A DNA stretch of 64,000 bases from Pseudomonas sp. St316 (GTDB lineage: Bacteria > Pseudomonadota > Gammaproteobacteria > Pseudomonadales > Pseudomonadaceae), in the NCBI RefSeq assembly GCF_018325905.1, contig NZ_AP021901.1:5518001-5582000 (forward strand). The letters are read 5' to 3'. Shown here one piece after another: positions 40,043 through 51,208 of this stretch; the stretch's first letter is position 1; every line of letters starts with the position of its first letter. Below the pieces are notes generated by a model. That model had not been told where the DNA came from and made no database searches. It worked only from the letters and a program-made list of their open reading frames with translations. Position numbers and translations under genes: made by a program.

Positions 40043-40186
40043 GGGAGGCGCTCTCGAACACAATAAAGGGAGCAAATCTTACATAAGCACCTACCGTTAA
40101 GCTATGAAAGCGAACACCAACCTTCTCCTCGGAAAACTTTCTGATAGAATGCGCGGCTTTCTTTAACAACCTTAGGTGACACATCC

Positions 40187-41005
40187 ATGCAGCCCATGCT
40201 GAATATCGCGCTGCGCGCCGCCCGCAGCGCCAGTGAACTGATCTTCCGCTCCATCGAGCGCCTGGATACCATCAAGGTCGATGAAAAAGACGCCAAGGAC
40301 TACGTGTCCGAGGTTGATCGCGCCGCCGAGCAAAAAATCGTCGACGCCCTGCGCAAGGCTTACCCAAACCACTCGATCCTCGGTGAAGAGACCGGCATGC
40401 ACGCCGGTACTGGCATCGAAGGCGAAGAGTACCTGTGGATCATCGATCCACTGGACGGCACCACCAACTTCCTGCGCGGCATTCCTCACTTCGCTGTCAG
40501 CATCGCCTGCAAATACCGTGGTCGCCTGGAACACGCCGTTGTGCTGGACCCGGTTCGCCAGGAAGAATTCACCGCCAGCCGTGGCCGTGGCGCCCAATTG
40601 AACGGTCGTCGCCTGCGCGTCAGCGGCCGCACCAGCCTGGACGGCGCCCTGCTGGGTACCGGCTTCCCGTTCCGCGATGACCAGATGGACAACCTGGACA
40701 ACTACCTGGGCATGTTCCGCGCCCTGGTCGGCCAGACCGCCGGCATCCGCCGCGCCGGCGCTGCCAGCCTGGACCTGGCTTACGTGGCCGCCGGCCGTTT
40801 CGATGCGTTCTGGGAATCGGGCCTGTCCGAATGGGACATGGCCGCAGGCGCCCTGTTGATCCAGGAAGCCGGCGGCTTGGTGAGCGACTTCACCGGCGGT
40901 CACGACTTCCTTGAAAAAGGCCACATCGTTGCCGGCAACACCAAATGCTTCAAGGCTGTACTGACAGCTATCCAGCCGCACTTGCCAGCTTCGTTGAAGC
41001 GTTAA
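40187..41005 (+). CDS. suhB: Inositol-1-monophosphatase family protein SuhB
   Basis: 272 residues. Metal-binding motifs of the IMPase family: EETG near residue 66, DPLDGTTNF near residue 87 and WDMAAGALL near residue 215. In enterobacteria SuhB acts in rRNA antitermination, and in P. aeruginosa it affects virulence regulation. It is divergent from trmJ; TAGAAT at 40145-40150 is a plausible -10. A strong terminator follows. Confidence 0.95.
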   Translation: MQPMLNIALRAARSASELIFRSIERLDTIKVDEKDAKDYVSEVDRAAEQKIVDALRKAYPNHSILGEETGMHAGTGIEGEEYLWIIDPLDGTTNFLRGIPHFAVSIACKYRGRLEHAVVLDPVRQEEFTASRGRGAQLNGRRLRVSGRTSLDGALLGTGFPFRDDQMDNLDNYLGMFRALVGQTAGIRRAGAASLDLAYVAAGRFDAFWESGLSEWDMAAGALLIQEAGGLVSDFTGGHDFLEKGHIVAGNTKCFKAVLTAIQPHLPASLKR

Positions 41006-41022
41006 GTAACCGGCTGCAGAGA

Positions 41023-41058
41023 AAGCACCCTTCGGGGTGCTTTTTTTATGCCCGCATT
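41023..41058 (+). terminator. suhB terminator, left member of an inverted pair
   Basis: AAGCACCC-TTCG-GGGTGCTTTTTTT is a strong hairpin with T run 18 bases after suhB. The 36 bases including the following ATGCCCGCATT recur in inverted orientation at 42002-42037 with one mismatch. Confidence 0.93.
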
Positions 41059-41086
41059 TTCAGCGCCCCCCCCAAAAAAAATCCCC

Positions 41087-41982
41087 CTGTGGGAGCGAGC
41101 TTGCTCGCGATTCGGTAGCACATTCAACATGGATTCAAGCTGCCCCACCGCTATCGCGAGCAAGCTCGCTCCCACAGGGGATTTGGGCTGGGCAAAAGAG
41201 TTGTGTCCAATGAAGATCCAGTGTGGGAGCGAGCCTGCTCGCGATTCGGTAGCACATTCAACATGGAGGCAAGCTGACACGACGCTATCGCGAGCAGGCT
41301 CGCTCCCACAGGGGATTTGGGCCGGGCAAAAGAGTTGTGTCCACTGAAGATCCAGTGTGGGAGCGAGCTTGCTCGCGATTCGGTAGCACATTCAACATGG
41401 ATTCAAGCTGACCCAACGCTATCGCGAGCAGGCTCGCTCCCACAGGGGATTTGGGCTGGGCAAAAGAGGTGTGTCCACTGAAGATCCAGTGTGGGAGCGA
41501 GCCTGCTCGCGACTCGGTAGAACATTCAACATGGATTCAAGCTGACCCACCGCTATCGCGAGCAGGCTCGCTCCCACAGGGGATTTGGGCTGGGCAAAAG
41601 AGTTGTGTCCAATGAAGATCCAGTGTGGGAGCGAGCCTGCTCGCGATTCGGTAGCACATTCAACATGGAGGCAAGCTGACCCACCGCTATCGCGAGCAAG
41701 CTCGCTCCCACAGGGGATTTGGGCTGGGCAAAAGAGTTGTGTCCAATGAAGATCCAGTGTGGGAGCGAGCCTGCTCGCGATTCGGTAGTACATTCAACAT
41801 GGAGGCAAGCTGACACGACGCTATCGCGAGCAGGCTCGCTCCCACAGGGGATTTGGGCCGGGCAAAAGAGTTGTGTCCACTGAAGATCCAGTGTGGGAGC
41901 CACACTGCTCGCGATTCGGTAGCACATTCAACATGGAGGCAAGCTGACACGACGCTATCGCGAGCAGGCTCGCTCCCACAGG
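41087..41982. repeat. Tandem REPIN array, seven units of exactly 134 bp
   Basis: Seven copies begin at 41089, 41223, 41357, 41491, 41625, 41759 and 41893, each 134 bases after the last. Each unit has a REP (GTGGGAGCGAGCYTGCTCGC), the spacer TTCGGTAGCACATTCAACAT..., an inverted REP, and the linker GGGGATTTGGGCTGGGCAAA... Arms alternate between TTG and CTG centres, usually matched within a unit; units 3 and 5 are mismatched, suggesting recombination between units. The last unit has GAGCC replaced by CACAC in its left arm. No stop codons occur over long stretches, which creates spurious open frames. Confidence 0.95.
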
Positions 41983-42001
41983 GGATCTGGGGTGGGTCTG
42001 G

Positions 42002-42037
42002 AATGCGGGCGTAAAAAAAGCACCCCGAAGGGTGCTT
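42002..42037 (-). terminator. Glycine-zipper gene terminator, right member of the inverted pair
   Basis: Reverse complement of 41023-41058 with one difference (C for T next to the T run). It serves as terminator for the minus-strand gene ending at 42054. Confidence 0.92.
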
Positions 42038-42053
42038 CTTCATAACAGCTGGA

Positions 42054-42602
42054 TCACTGAGCCGGTTCGTTCTGCCCCAGGATCAGTTGGCCTTCCTTGT
42101 TCACCGGGATCTGATTGCCCGGGTCGCGGTCCATGCGGACTTTGCCTTCTTTGCCGTCGAGCATGTAGCGAACGTCGTAGCCCACAACCTTGTCGCTGAT
42201 GTCATTGACCGTGTTGCAGCGAGTCTGGGTGGTGGTGTAGGTGTCGCGTTCCTGCATGCCTTCCTGAATCTTGTTACCGGCATACCCGCCGCCGGCCGCA
42301 CCTGCCACGGTGGCGATTTTCTTGCCGGTGCCGCCGCCGACCTGGTTGCCCAATAGGCCACCGGCCAAGGCGCCGATCACGGTGCCAGCGATCTGGTGTT
42401 GGTCCTGGACTGGCTTCTGCCGAGTCACGGTGACGTCCTTGCACACTTCACGAGGGGTTTTGATCTGTGTTTTGACCGGCTCCACGGCCAACACCTGGGC
42501 AGATTCAGGGCCACTTTTTACCAAGCTGTAGGTGGCGACCGCACCACCGGCCGTTACACCGACAGCACCCAATACCGCACCAACCAGCATCGATTTGTTC
42601 AC
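42054..42602 (-). CDS. Glycine-zipper 2TM-domain protein
   Basis: 182 residues from GTG 42602 (read MNKSMLVGAV), six bases after a perfect AGGAGG; the longer open frame has no such site. An N-terminal hydrophobic segment (about 4-26, Gly/Ala-rich) could be a signal anchor. The central glycine zipper (about 68-105, GTVIGALAGGLLGNQVGGG, GGGYAGNKI) is typical of SlyB/Rickettsia 17-kDa-type envelope proteins. A C-terminal part (about 125-180) has MLDGKEGKVRMDRDPG. Envelope location is inferred. By position it equals PAO1 PA3819. Confidence 0.85.
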   Translation of the reverse strand: MNKSMLVGAVLGAVGVTAGGAVATYSLVKSGPESAQVLAVEPVKTQIKTPREVCKDVTVTRQKPVQDQHQIAGTVIGALAGGLLGNQVGGGTGKKIATVAGAAGGGYAGNKIQEGMQERDTYTTTQTRCNTVNDISDKVVGYDVRYMLDGKEGKVRMDRDPGNQIPVNKEGQLILGQNEPAQ

Positions 42603-42663
42603 TTGAACCTCCTGACCATCACATGCGGAGTAATCCGCGCTTCTCCCAGCCTTGGAGCATAAA

Positions 42664-42692
42664 AAAAGGCGCGAGTTCAACTCGCGCCTTTT
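42664..42692 (-). terminator. Terminator of secDF
   Basis: AAAAGGCGCGAG and CTCGCGCCTTTT form a 12-bp stem with a short loop, followed on the minus strand by a T run, 28 bases past secF. Confidence 0.9.
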
Positions 42693-42719
42693 CAGCTGTG
42701 ACCGGTGGAGCAACGAGCC

Positions 42720-43634
42720 TTATGGGCGGTCGTCGACTTCCGTTTCCGTGGCCGCAGGAGGAATCAGGTCCTCGGTGCTCAGGTTCAGCCAGATCAGCAC
42801 CACGTTGGCGATGTAGATCGACGAGTAGGTACCCGCCAACACACCAATGAACAGCGCGATGGAGAACCCGAACAGGTTGTCGCCACCAAAGAACAGCAGC
42901 GCGGCAATTGCCAGCAAGGTGGAGATCGACGTCGCCATGGTCCGCAACAGGGTCTGGGTGGTCGAGATGTTGATGTTCTCGATCAGGGACGCCTTGCGCA
43001 GCACACGGAAGTTCTCACGCACCCGGTCGAACACCACGATGGTGTCGTTGAGCGAGTAACCGATGATCGCCAGCACCGCCGCCAGCACCGTCAAGTCGAA
43101 GGTGATCTGGAAGAACGACAGGATGCCCACGGTCACGATCACGTCGTGGATCAGCGAGACGATGGCGCCCACCGCAAACTTCCACTGAAAGCGGAAGGCC
43201 AGGTAGATCAGGATGCCACCCAGCGCCATCAGCATGCCGAGGCCGCCCTGGTCGCGCAGTTCTTCACCCACTTGCGGGCCGACGAACTCGACGCGCTTGA
43301 CCTGGGCCGGGTTGTCGCCGCCGGCCTTCTGCAAGGCCTCGGCTACCTGATGACCCAACTGCGGATCTTCACCCGGCATGCGCACCAGCAGGTCGGTGGT
43401 CGCACCGAAGCTCTGCACGATGGCTTCGCCGTAGCCCGAGCTCGCCAGTTGCTCACGCACCTTGGTGACGTCAGCCGGACGCTCGTAGGTCAGCTCGATG
43501 AGCGTACCGCCGGTGAAGTCCAGGCCATAGTTCAGGCCCTTGGTGGCCCAACTGAACAACGCCAGGACCGTGAGGAACAATGTGAAGCCGAACGCAACGT
43601 TGCGAACGCCCATGAAGTTGATTGTACGTAACAT
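42720..43634 (-). CDS. secF: Protein translocase subunit SecF
   Basis: 304 residues. Six membrane helices with a periplasmic P1 domain between helices 1 and 2. Family motifs are GLDFTGGTLIEL near residue 36 and SLNDTIVVFDRVREN near residue 193. With SecD it uses the proton gradient to pull proteins out of the SecYEG channel. It lies nine bases downstream of secD. Confidence 0.97.
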   Translation of the reverse strand: MLRTINFMGVRNVAFGFTLFLTVLALFSWATKGLNYGLDFTGGTLIELTYERPADVTKVREQLASSGYGEAIVQSFGATTDLLVRMPGEDPQLGHQVAEALQKAGGDNPAQVKRVEFVGPQVGEELRDQGGLGMLMALGGILIYLAFRFQWKFAVGAIVSLIHDVIVTVGILSFFQITFDLTVLAAVLAIIGYSLNDTIVVFDRVRENFRVLRKASLIENINISTTQTLLRTMATSISTLLAIAALLFFGGDNLFGFSIALFIGVLAGTYSSIYIANVVLIWLNLSTEDLIPPAATETEVDDRP

Positions 43635-43643
43635 GGCAGCCCC

Positions 43644-45512
43644 TTAAATCCACAACTTCTTGAAGTCACGACCGCCAAAGATCAGGTTGACCATTGCGCG
43701 GGTCACCATGATGGCTGTGAACATCGAGGTAAAGATCCCGAGGGACATGGTCACTGCGAAGCCCTTGACCGGGCCGGTGCCCATGGCGAAGAGAATCCCG
43801 CCCACCAGCAACGTGGTCAGGTTGGCATCGAGAATCGCGGTGAATGCCCGGCCGAAGCCTTCGTTGATTGCCCGCTGGATCGACATGCCCGCGGCGATCT
43901 CTTCACGTATCCGCGAGAAGATCAGCACGTTGGCGTCCACCGCCATACCCATGGTCAACACGATACCGGCGATACCCGGCAGGGTCAGCGTGGCGCCCAG
44001 CAGCGACATCAAGGCCAGCAGCATCACCATGTTCACCGCCAGCGCGACGGTGGCGATGATGCCGAAGAAGCGGTAGATGGCGATGATGAACAGCGACACG
44101 AACAGCATGCCCCACAGCGAGGCGTCGATGCCCTTGGTGATGTTGTCGGCACCCAGGCTCGGGCCGATGGTGCGCTCTTCAGCGAAGTACATCGGCGCGG
44201 CCAGGCCACCGGCACGCAGCAGCAGGGCCAGTTCCGAGGCTTCACCCTGGCCGTTCAGGCCGGTGATACGGAACTGGCTGCCCAGCGGCGACTGGATGGT
44301 CGCCAGGCTGATGATTTTCTTCTCTTCCTTGAACGCCTGTACCGCGACGTCTTTCTCGACACCATTGACCACTTGCTTGGTGTAGGTGGTGATCGGCTTC
44401 TGCTCGATGAAGATCACCGCCATGCTGCGGCCGACGTTGCTGCGCGTGGCGCGGCTCATCAGCTCGCCACCGTGGCCGTCGAGGTGGATGTTCACCTGTG
44501 GACGACCGTGCTCGTCGAAGCTTGCCTTGGCGTCGGTCACCTGGTCACCGGTGATGATCAGGCCACGCTCGATCTGCGCCGCCGGACGATTGCCCTCACG
44601 GAACTCGAAGCTCTCGGAAGAGGCCTTGGACGCGCCCGGTTCAGCACCGAGGCGGAACTCCAGGTTGGCGGTCTTGCCGAGGATACGCTTGGCTTCGGCG
44701 GTGTCCTGCACGCCCGGCAGCTCGACCACGATGCGGTTGGCGCCCTGGCGCTGCACGATCGGTTCGGCCACGCCCAGCTCGTTGACCCGGTTACGCACGG
44801 TGGTCAAGTTCTGCTTGATGGAGTATTCGCGGATTTCCGCCAGCTTGGCCGGGGTCATCGCCAGACGCAGCACCGCCTGACCATTGAGGTCGGCCGGCAC
44901 AATGTCGAAATCGTTGAAGGTCTTGCGGACCAGCGCACGGGCCTGCTCGCGGGTATCTTCATCGCTGAAGCCCAGCTGAATGGCACCGTTGAAGGCCGGC
45001 AGGCTGCGATAGCGCACGCGCTCTTTGCGCAGCAGGCTCTTGACGTCGCCTTCGTAGACTTTCATCCGCGCGTCGAGGGCTTTATCCATGTCCACTTCCA
45101 GCAGGAAGTGCACACCACCGGACAAGTCCAGACCCAGCTTCATCGGATGCGCACCAAACTTGCGCAGCCATTGCGGGGTGGTCTGGGCCAGGTTCAAGGC
45201 CACAACGTAATCGTCGCCCAACGCCTTGCGCACCACGTCCTTGGCTGGCAGTTGGTCTTCCGCCTTGACCAGGCGCAACAGACCGCCCTTGCCGTTTTCG
45301 GCGATGGACGCAGCCTTGACCTCGATATTGGACGCCTTGAGCGCAGCGCTCGCACGGTCCAGATCGGCCTGGGTGACCTGCAGCGCAGTGCTTGCGCCAC
45401 TGACCTGAATGGCCGGGTCATCCGGGTATAGATTGGGAGCGGAATAAATCAGCCCGACCGCCAGCACCGCCAGGATCAGTACATATTTCCACAGAGGGTA
45501 TTTGTTCAGCAT
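43644..45512 (-). CDS. secD: Protein translocase subunit SecD
   Basis: 622 residues from ATG 45512; an adjacent in-frame GTG at 45515 is possible. The first membrane helix (about 8-26) is followed by a large periplasmic P1 domain with LGLDLSGGVHFLLEVD near residue 124. Five more helices carry GMAVDANVLIFSRIREE near residue 525, the conserved Asp used in proton coupling. It forms the SecDF-YajC complex with its neighbours on both sides. Confidence 0.97.
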   Translation of the reverse strand: MLNKYPLWKYVLILAVLAVGLIYSAPNLYPDDPAIQVSGASTALQVTQADLDRASAALKASNIEVKAASIAENGKGGLLRLVKAEDQLPAKDVVRKALGDDYVVALNLAQTTPQWLRKFGAHPMKLGLDLSGGVHFLLEVDMDKALDARMKVYEGDVKSLLRKERVRYRSLPAFNGAIQLGFSDEDTREQARALVRKTFNDFDIVPADLNGQAVLRLAMTPAKLAEIREYSIKQNLTTVRNRVNELGVAEPIVQRQGANRIVVELPGVQDTAEAKRILGKTANLEFRLGAEPGASKASSESFEFREGNRPAAQIERGLIITGDQVTDAKASFDEHGRPQVNIHLDGHGGELMSRATRSNVGRSMAVIFIEQKPITTYTKQVVNGVEKDVAVQAFKEEKKIISLATIQSPLGSQFRITGLNGQGEASELALLLRAGGLAAPMYFAEERTIGPSLGADNITKGIDASLWGMLFVSLFIIAIYRFFGIIATVALAVNMVMLLALMSLLGATLTLPGIAGIVLTMGMAVDANVLIFSRIREEIAAGMSIQRAINEGFGRAFTAILDANLTTLLVGGILFAMGTGPVKGFAVTMSLGIFTSMFTAIMVTRAMVNLIFGGRDFKKLWI

Positions 45513-45574
45513 CACGCCGCCCGCTTATGACGCGGGCGCCTTGCGCGCCCCGTCGATTGAATAGAAGTTGTTAC

Positions 45575-45913
45575 TTAGATCGCTTTCAGCGTGCCTTTTG
45601 GCAGCGTGGCCGCGATAGCGCCCTTCTGGAACTTCATTTCAACAGTGTCGGACACTTCCAGAACCACGAAGTCATCGGCCACTTTGGTGATCTTGCCAGC
45701 GATGCCGCCGGTGGTGACCACTTCATCGCCCTTCTGCAGGCTGCCCAGCAGGTTCTTCTGCTCTTTGGCGCGTTTGGCCTGTGGACGCCAGATCATCAGG
45801 TAGAAGATGACCAGGAAGCCGACCAGGAAAATCCACTCGAAACCGCCGCCCATAGGGCCGGCAGCAGCAGGTGCAGCCGCGTCAGCCATGGCATTAGAGA
45901 TAAAAAAGCTCAT
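45575..45913 (-). CDS. yajC: Sec accessory subunit YajC
   Basis: 112 residues. One membrane helix (about 26-46, FEWIFLVGFLVIFYLMIWRPQ) with the typical RPQAKRAKE basic stretch after it, then a small beta-rich cytoplasmic domain (GDEVVTTGGIAGKITKV). It is the accessory partner of SecDF and lies between tgt and secD, the standard order. Confidence 0.97.
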   Translation of the reverse strand: MSFFISNAMADAAAPAAAGPMGGGFEWIFLVGFLVIFYLMIWRPQAKRAKEQKNLLGSLQKGDEVVTTGGIAGKITKVADDFVVLEVSDTVEMKFQKGAIAATLPKGTLKAI

Positions 45914-45956
45914 TTAGCACTCCAGTTGCAAGTATTGAATCTAGGGATCGGAAAAC

Positions 45957-48136
<2,180 letters not shown>

Positions 48137-48202
48137 GATGGGGTTCGTCTAGCAGGGCCGGAAAGTCTAGCGGAATTATTAAAAATTCACCATGAAACGT
48201 GA

Positions 48203-48231
48203 TTGACCAACGGTAGGCACCTCTCTATACT
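48203..48231 (+). promoter_or_regulatory. Sigma-70 promoter of tRNA-Leu
   Basis: TTGACC (48203-48208) and TATACT (48226-48231) with a 17-base spacer; the -10 ends 13 bases before the tRNA 5' end, as expected for a stable-RNA promoter. Confidence 0.87.
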
Positions 48232-48244
48232 TCGCCGCCATTGA

Positions 48245-48329
48245 GCCCTGATGGCGGAATTGGTAGACGCGGCGGATTCAAAATCCGTTTTCGAAAGGAG
48301 TGGGAGTTCGAGTCTCCCTCGGGGCACCA
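48245..48329 (+). tRNA. tRNA-Leu (anticodon CAA)
   Basis: 85 bases with encoded CCA. Acceptor arms GCCCTGA and TCGGGGC pair, with one G-U. The D-arm is GGCGGAATTGGTAGACGC, the anticodon loop TTCAAAA gives CAA (reads UUG), a long class II variable arm is present, and the T-arm GGGAGTTCGAGTCTCCC is intact. It lies immediately after queA, divergently transcribed. Confidence 0.96.
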
Positions 48330-48337
48330 TCTTAAAG

Positions 48338-48367
48338 AAAGACCTTGAAATTCAAGGTCTTTTTTTT
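48338..48367 (+). terminator. tRNA-Leu terminator
   Basis: AAAGACCTTGAA and TTCAAGGTCTTT form a 12-bp stem followed by a run of T, nine bases past the CCA end. Confidence 0.93.
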
Positions 48368-48657
48368 CGTCTGGAGGAAAGTGGGTTGGGTCGTGATCGA
48401 AGCAGATCCCAGCCATCCCCCGCACCCGTTTTTGTGGCGAGGGGATTCATCACCGCTGGGCCGCAAATCCTGTGGATGAGAAAGTCTCCATGGCGAGGAG
48501 AAACCCGTGGCGAGGGAGCTTGCTCCCGCTTGAGCGCAAAGCGCTCACAAAAAAGTCACTGCCCTCACCGATATTCCAGGTCATGCATCACCAAGACATG
48601 AACCACCCACCCATATCCACCCCACCCTCCTCACCCAGTCACTAAGGATTTCACCCC
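48368..48657. other. Gap after tRNA-Leu with degenerate REP copies
   Basis: No gene seen. GTGGCGAGGGGATTC...CGCTGGGCCGC near 48433 and CGAGGGAGCTTGCTCCCGCT at 48510-48529 are copies of the third REP family, the second complete and the first decayed. No integrase and no second copy of the tRNA 3' end were found. Confidence 0.6.
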
Positions 48658-48987
48658 ATGGAATTGCTGCTGGAAACGGTCGCTCTTTACTCGCTGAAGC
48701 TGGCTTATGAGACGGAGGGGCATAGCCCGATTTTGCGGGATGATCCGTTGATGGGCGGGTGTGATCGGGAGGTTTTTGGGTTGTTGGTCCGGCGGGGGGA
48801 TTTGGTTGGGATTCAGGGGGAAATTGGGCGGTGTTTGGATTTGGCGTTGGGGGCGGTTGGGGGCGCTGATACAGCTCTGGGCCGTGAGCTGCATCAGTTG
48901 GCGTCAGAGTTCAGCACTGTGCAGACTATGGAACAGCTTGATGCCCCACTCATCGCGCTGAGGGGTTATCTAAAAGATATCCAGTGA
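48658..48987 (+). CDS. Hypothetical protein, 109 residues
   Basis: No recognised family. The N-terminus (MELLLETVALYSLKLAYETEGH) looks amphipathic; a Gly/Leu-rich middle (GDLVGIQGEIGRCLDLALGAVG) and a helical C-terminus follow. The coding strand is unusually rich in G and T in the middle third, unlike the flanking core genes. AAGGA lies about ten bases before the ATG. It is the first gene of the accessory region after tRNA-Leu. Confidence 0.6.
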   Translation: MELLLETVALYSLKLAYETEGHSPILRDDPLMGGCDREVFGLLVRRGDLVGIQGEIGRCLDLALGAVGGADTALGRELHQLASEFSTVQTMEQLDAPLIALRGYLKDIQ

Positions 48988-49086
48988 ATAGCGTTTAACG
49001 GACGGGCTTCGTCAGGAATTAACGCCCCTGCTTCATCCAAGACAGGGGATTTCTCGACTGTTCAGCGGCTAGATGATCTGCGGCGA

Positions 49087-49404
49087 TCACTCAGTTTTCA
49101 CGGCAATACAGAACAGCAAGTGAATACCGGCCATTGCGGCCTGGGATTCGTGTTCCTTTTGTGAAAGCCAAATGGTATTTCTGGCCATACGATATGCCTC
49201 TAATGGATCGAGCATTGAAGTGTCGGCGCCTTGATGCAAGAGCGAATGACCTAACCTACCGTCCGGGTAGCGTAGCCAACCTTCCCATCCCAACAACGAC
49301 GCCCCTGCGACCTTAAGAAGCTCCAAAGCGTTCATCGCATGCGGGTAAGGAAGGACCAGTTCGCTCTGAGACGCGGACAACCGTTGTAAATCATCTATCG
49401 TCAT
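49087..49404 (-). CDS. Hypothetical protein, 105 residues
   Basis: Start taken at ATG 49404 (MTIDDLQRLS), with AAAGGGG just upstream; the open frame continues further without support. Helical, with ALELLKVAGASLLGWEGWLRYPDGRLGHS in the centre and a hydrophobic C-terminus (GIHLLFCIAVKTE). No family recognised. It is divergent from the next small gene, with only 26 bases between the starts, so the two probably share a regulatory region. Confidence 0.6.
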   Translation of the reverse strand: MTIDDLQRLSASQSELVLPYPHAMNALELLKVAGASLLGWEGWLRYPDGRLGHSLLHQGADTSMLDPLEAYRMARNTIWLSQKEHESQAAMAGIHLLFCIAVKTE

Positions 49405-49430
49405 GTACAACCCCTTTTCCGTAGTCCGCC

Positions 49431-49700
49431 ATGAAGGAAAGTAGACTCGTCTCTTTTCCCGAAAACTCCTCCAAGCTCTATAAAGCACAACGGGAGCAAC
49501 GCGGCGAAATCGAAAAAGCTCAAACCGCTGAACAGCGTGCTGCCGACGCATACGCAGCAGCTTTGGCCGACGGTGACGACGCAGTCAAAGAGCGTGCCGA
49601 AAAGGCTCTCAAGCAAGCATCGGAAGCAATGAAACAAGCCGCTCAAGGTAAACGTGGACTCAATACGCTTCTGGCTCAGTCGAGGCAAAAATTTATCTAA
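49431..49700 (+). CDS. Hypothetical Ala/Lys-rich coiled-coil protein, 89 residues
   Basis: Strongly helical and charged (about 15-80: KAQREQRGEIEKAQTAEQRA, ERAEKALKQASEAMKQAAQG), no membrane segment, no known family. The codon pattern is that of a real gene (synonymous G/C preference). It is divergent from the 105-residue gene. A small regulatory or structural protein is possible; nothing more can be said. Confidence 0.6.
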   Translation: MKESRLVSFPENSSKLYKAQREQRGEIEKAQTAEQRAADAYAAALADGDDAVKERAEKALKQASEAMKQAAQGKRGLNTLLAQSRQKFI

Positions 49701-49941
49701 TCCCCTGGACGCAACGACTCCAAAGTGCGTGGTCGGTCGCACCTAGCCAAGCCCGCCGGGCCGGATGAGCACTACACCGTATCTAATCAGTATTTGTCCT
49801 CCTATTTTATTTGATATCTCTACTGCCAAACGTCGTAACGATTTGGTACATTCGACTCGAACAAGAGCTTCCTAGCACGTGAAAATAAACTGACTAAAGA
49901 ATGAATAGCTCCTCGGCAGTATTAAATTCAATAGGTGACTT

Positions 49942-51207
49942 ATGGATGAGCAAACAAAGGGTGCATGGCTGTTAGCCCAATCGAAATGCCTTGATGGCGT
50001 GAATGGCGGGGGTAGACTAGAAAACATTCAGTATGCGGGGAAAACAGGCAGACTCTATAATTTGCTAAGGCGAAACACTATCGATGCTTCAGACTCGACC
50101 CTGCAAGCGCAAGATATCACTAGAATCTGCCAACTTAACAACATTGACCGTGCTGCAAGAGAATACGGCCTACTAGCACTCCAAAGAGAAGGCAGAATAG
50201 ATATAACACCTGCAAAAGCAGTGGCGGTAATAGGCGCTACCACGACCGCTGTTCTTGAAGCGACGTCAAGTATTTTTGAAAACTGTGACCCTACGAATGA
50301 AGAGAGAGCGGCAATCTATTTGTCGGAACGCGTGTCAGAAAACCCTCTCCCCCTTGATGAGGCAAATAAATTAATTTCGGACATGTTCTCTCTGACCACC
50401 GCAAAAACTAAAGGTGTGCTGGACCTATGTAAGTCAACAGCAATAGTCGATCAGGCGGAGGATAAAGGTTTTGCAATTCTCTTTAACAATAATAATTTCC
50501 GTAATGCAGAGTACGCACAAAAAGCTTTTCGCATGATGCAGGCGCTGTCTGTAACTGACATGCAGAATGTACAGGAAGTTTTAGCACTAATAAAAAAGAG
50601 AGGCGCGATAGTAGATACTGAGGCAGCGAAAATATTGAGCGAGTCACTCTACAAGAGGGTAATCGGGATCGGACTATTTGACAGACTAGAGGTTAGCAAC
50701 AATACTGAAGCCATTGGCTACCTCACATCACCAAATTCTTTTCAAAAGTTTGGACGCCCTTTTGAAGACGACCCGATTGACGATGCTAAAGCTCTCTTAG
50801 CATCGTTAACGTATGGCATGACTCGTAGCGCAGCATCTAGAGGTCATATTTCCTTCCCAGATGCACTCATTAGAAAATTGATTTCAGGAGAAGAAATTGG
50901 CGGAAAATATGGTGCAACTGCTATAGGAGAGGATTATAGAGAACTAGAGAAGCGCCAAGTTGTGCAAGTCTTCAAAAAGAACGGAAGCAGATTCACGATG
51001 AAGCTTCTCAAGAAAGACGTAGGTGAACTAGCGCGTACAATTATTTCTGGCAATGCTGGGGCACAAGAGGCACTACTCATGGATGGTGCCGCGGCTCAAA
51101 ACTTTAAAGGTCCATCGGACACTAGAGCTGACATTCGAGCCAAGCACACTTTAAACGACACTCAATTTATCTTGGGCGCATTGGACCAAATGAGGAGCGA
51201 GGCATAA
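49942..51207 (+). CDS. Unknown protein of an AT-rich two-gene operon
   Basis: 421 residues, no family recognised. Mostly helical. Segments such as TPAKAVAVIGATTTAVLEAT, ISDMFSLTTAKTKGVLDLCK and VQEVLALIKKRGAIVDTEAA could be winged-helix or HEAT-like repeats, and the C-terminal third contains EKRQVVQVFKKNGSRFTMKLLKKDVGEL, a possible beta-hairpin of a winged helix. No enzymatic motif is seen. It is followed one base later by a PD-(D/E)xK-like protein, so the two are one unit. Composition is visibly AT-richer than the core genome, suggesting recent transfer. Confidence 0.8.
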   Translation: MDEQTKGAWLLAQSKCLDGVNGGGRLENIQYAGKTGRLYNLLRRNTIDASDSTLQAQDITRICQLNNIDRAAREYGLLALQREGRIDITPAKAVAVIGATTTAVLEATSSIFENCDPTNEERAAIYLSERVSENPLPLDEANKLISDMFSLTTAKTKGVLDLCKSTAIVDQAEDKGFAILFNNNNFRNAEYAQKAFRMMQALSVTDMQNVQEVLALIKKRGAIVDTEAAKILSESLYKRVIGIGLFDRLEVSNNTEAIGYLTSPNSFQKFGRPFEDDPIDDAKALLASLTYGMTRSAASRGHISFPDALIRKLISGEEIGGKYGATAIGEDYRELEKRQVVQVFKKNGSRFTMKLLKKDVGELARTIISGNAGAQEALLMDGAAAQNFKGPSDTRADIRAKHTLNDTQFILGALDQMRSEA

Positions 51208-51208
51208 A

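Noticed and set aside
41087..41982. CRISPR array
   Set aside because: The period is 134 bp, the spacers are nearly identical and the repeats are REP palindromes; no cas genes are present.
41002..42043. Several about 120-residue minus-strand frames in the REPIN array with repeated sequence
   Set aside because: They arise because the REP units lack stop codons; the repeated peptides shift frame between units (134 is not a multiple of 3).
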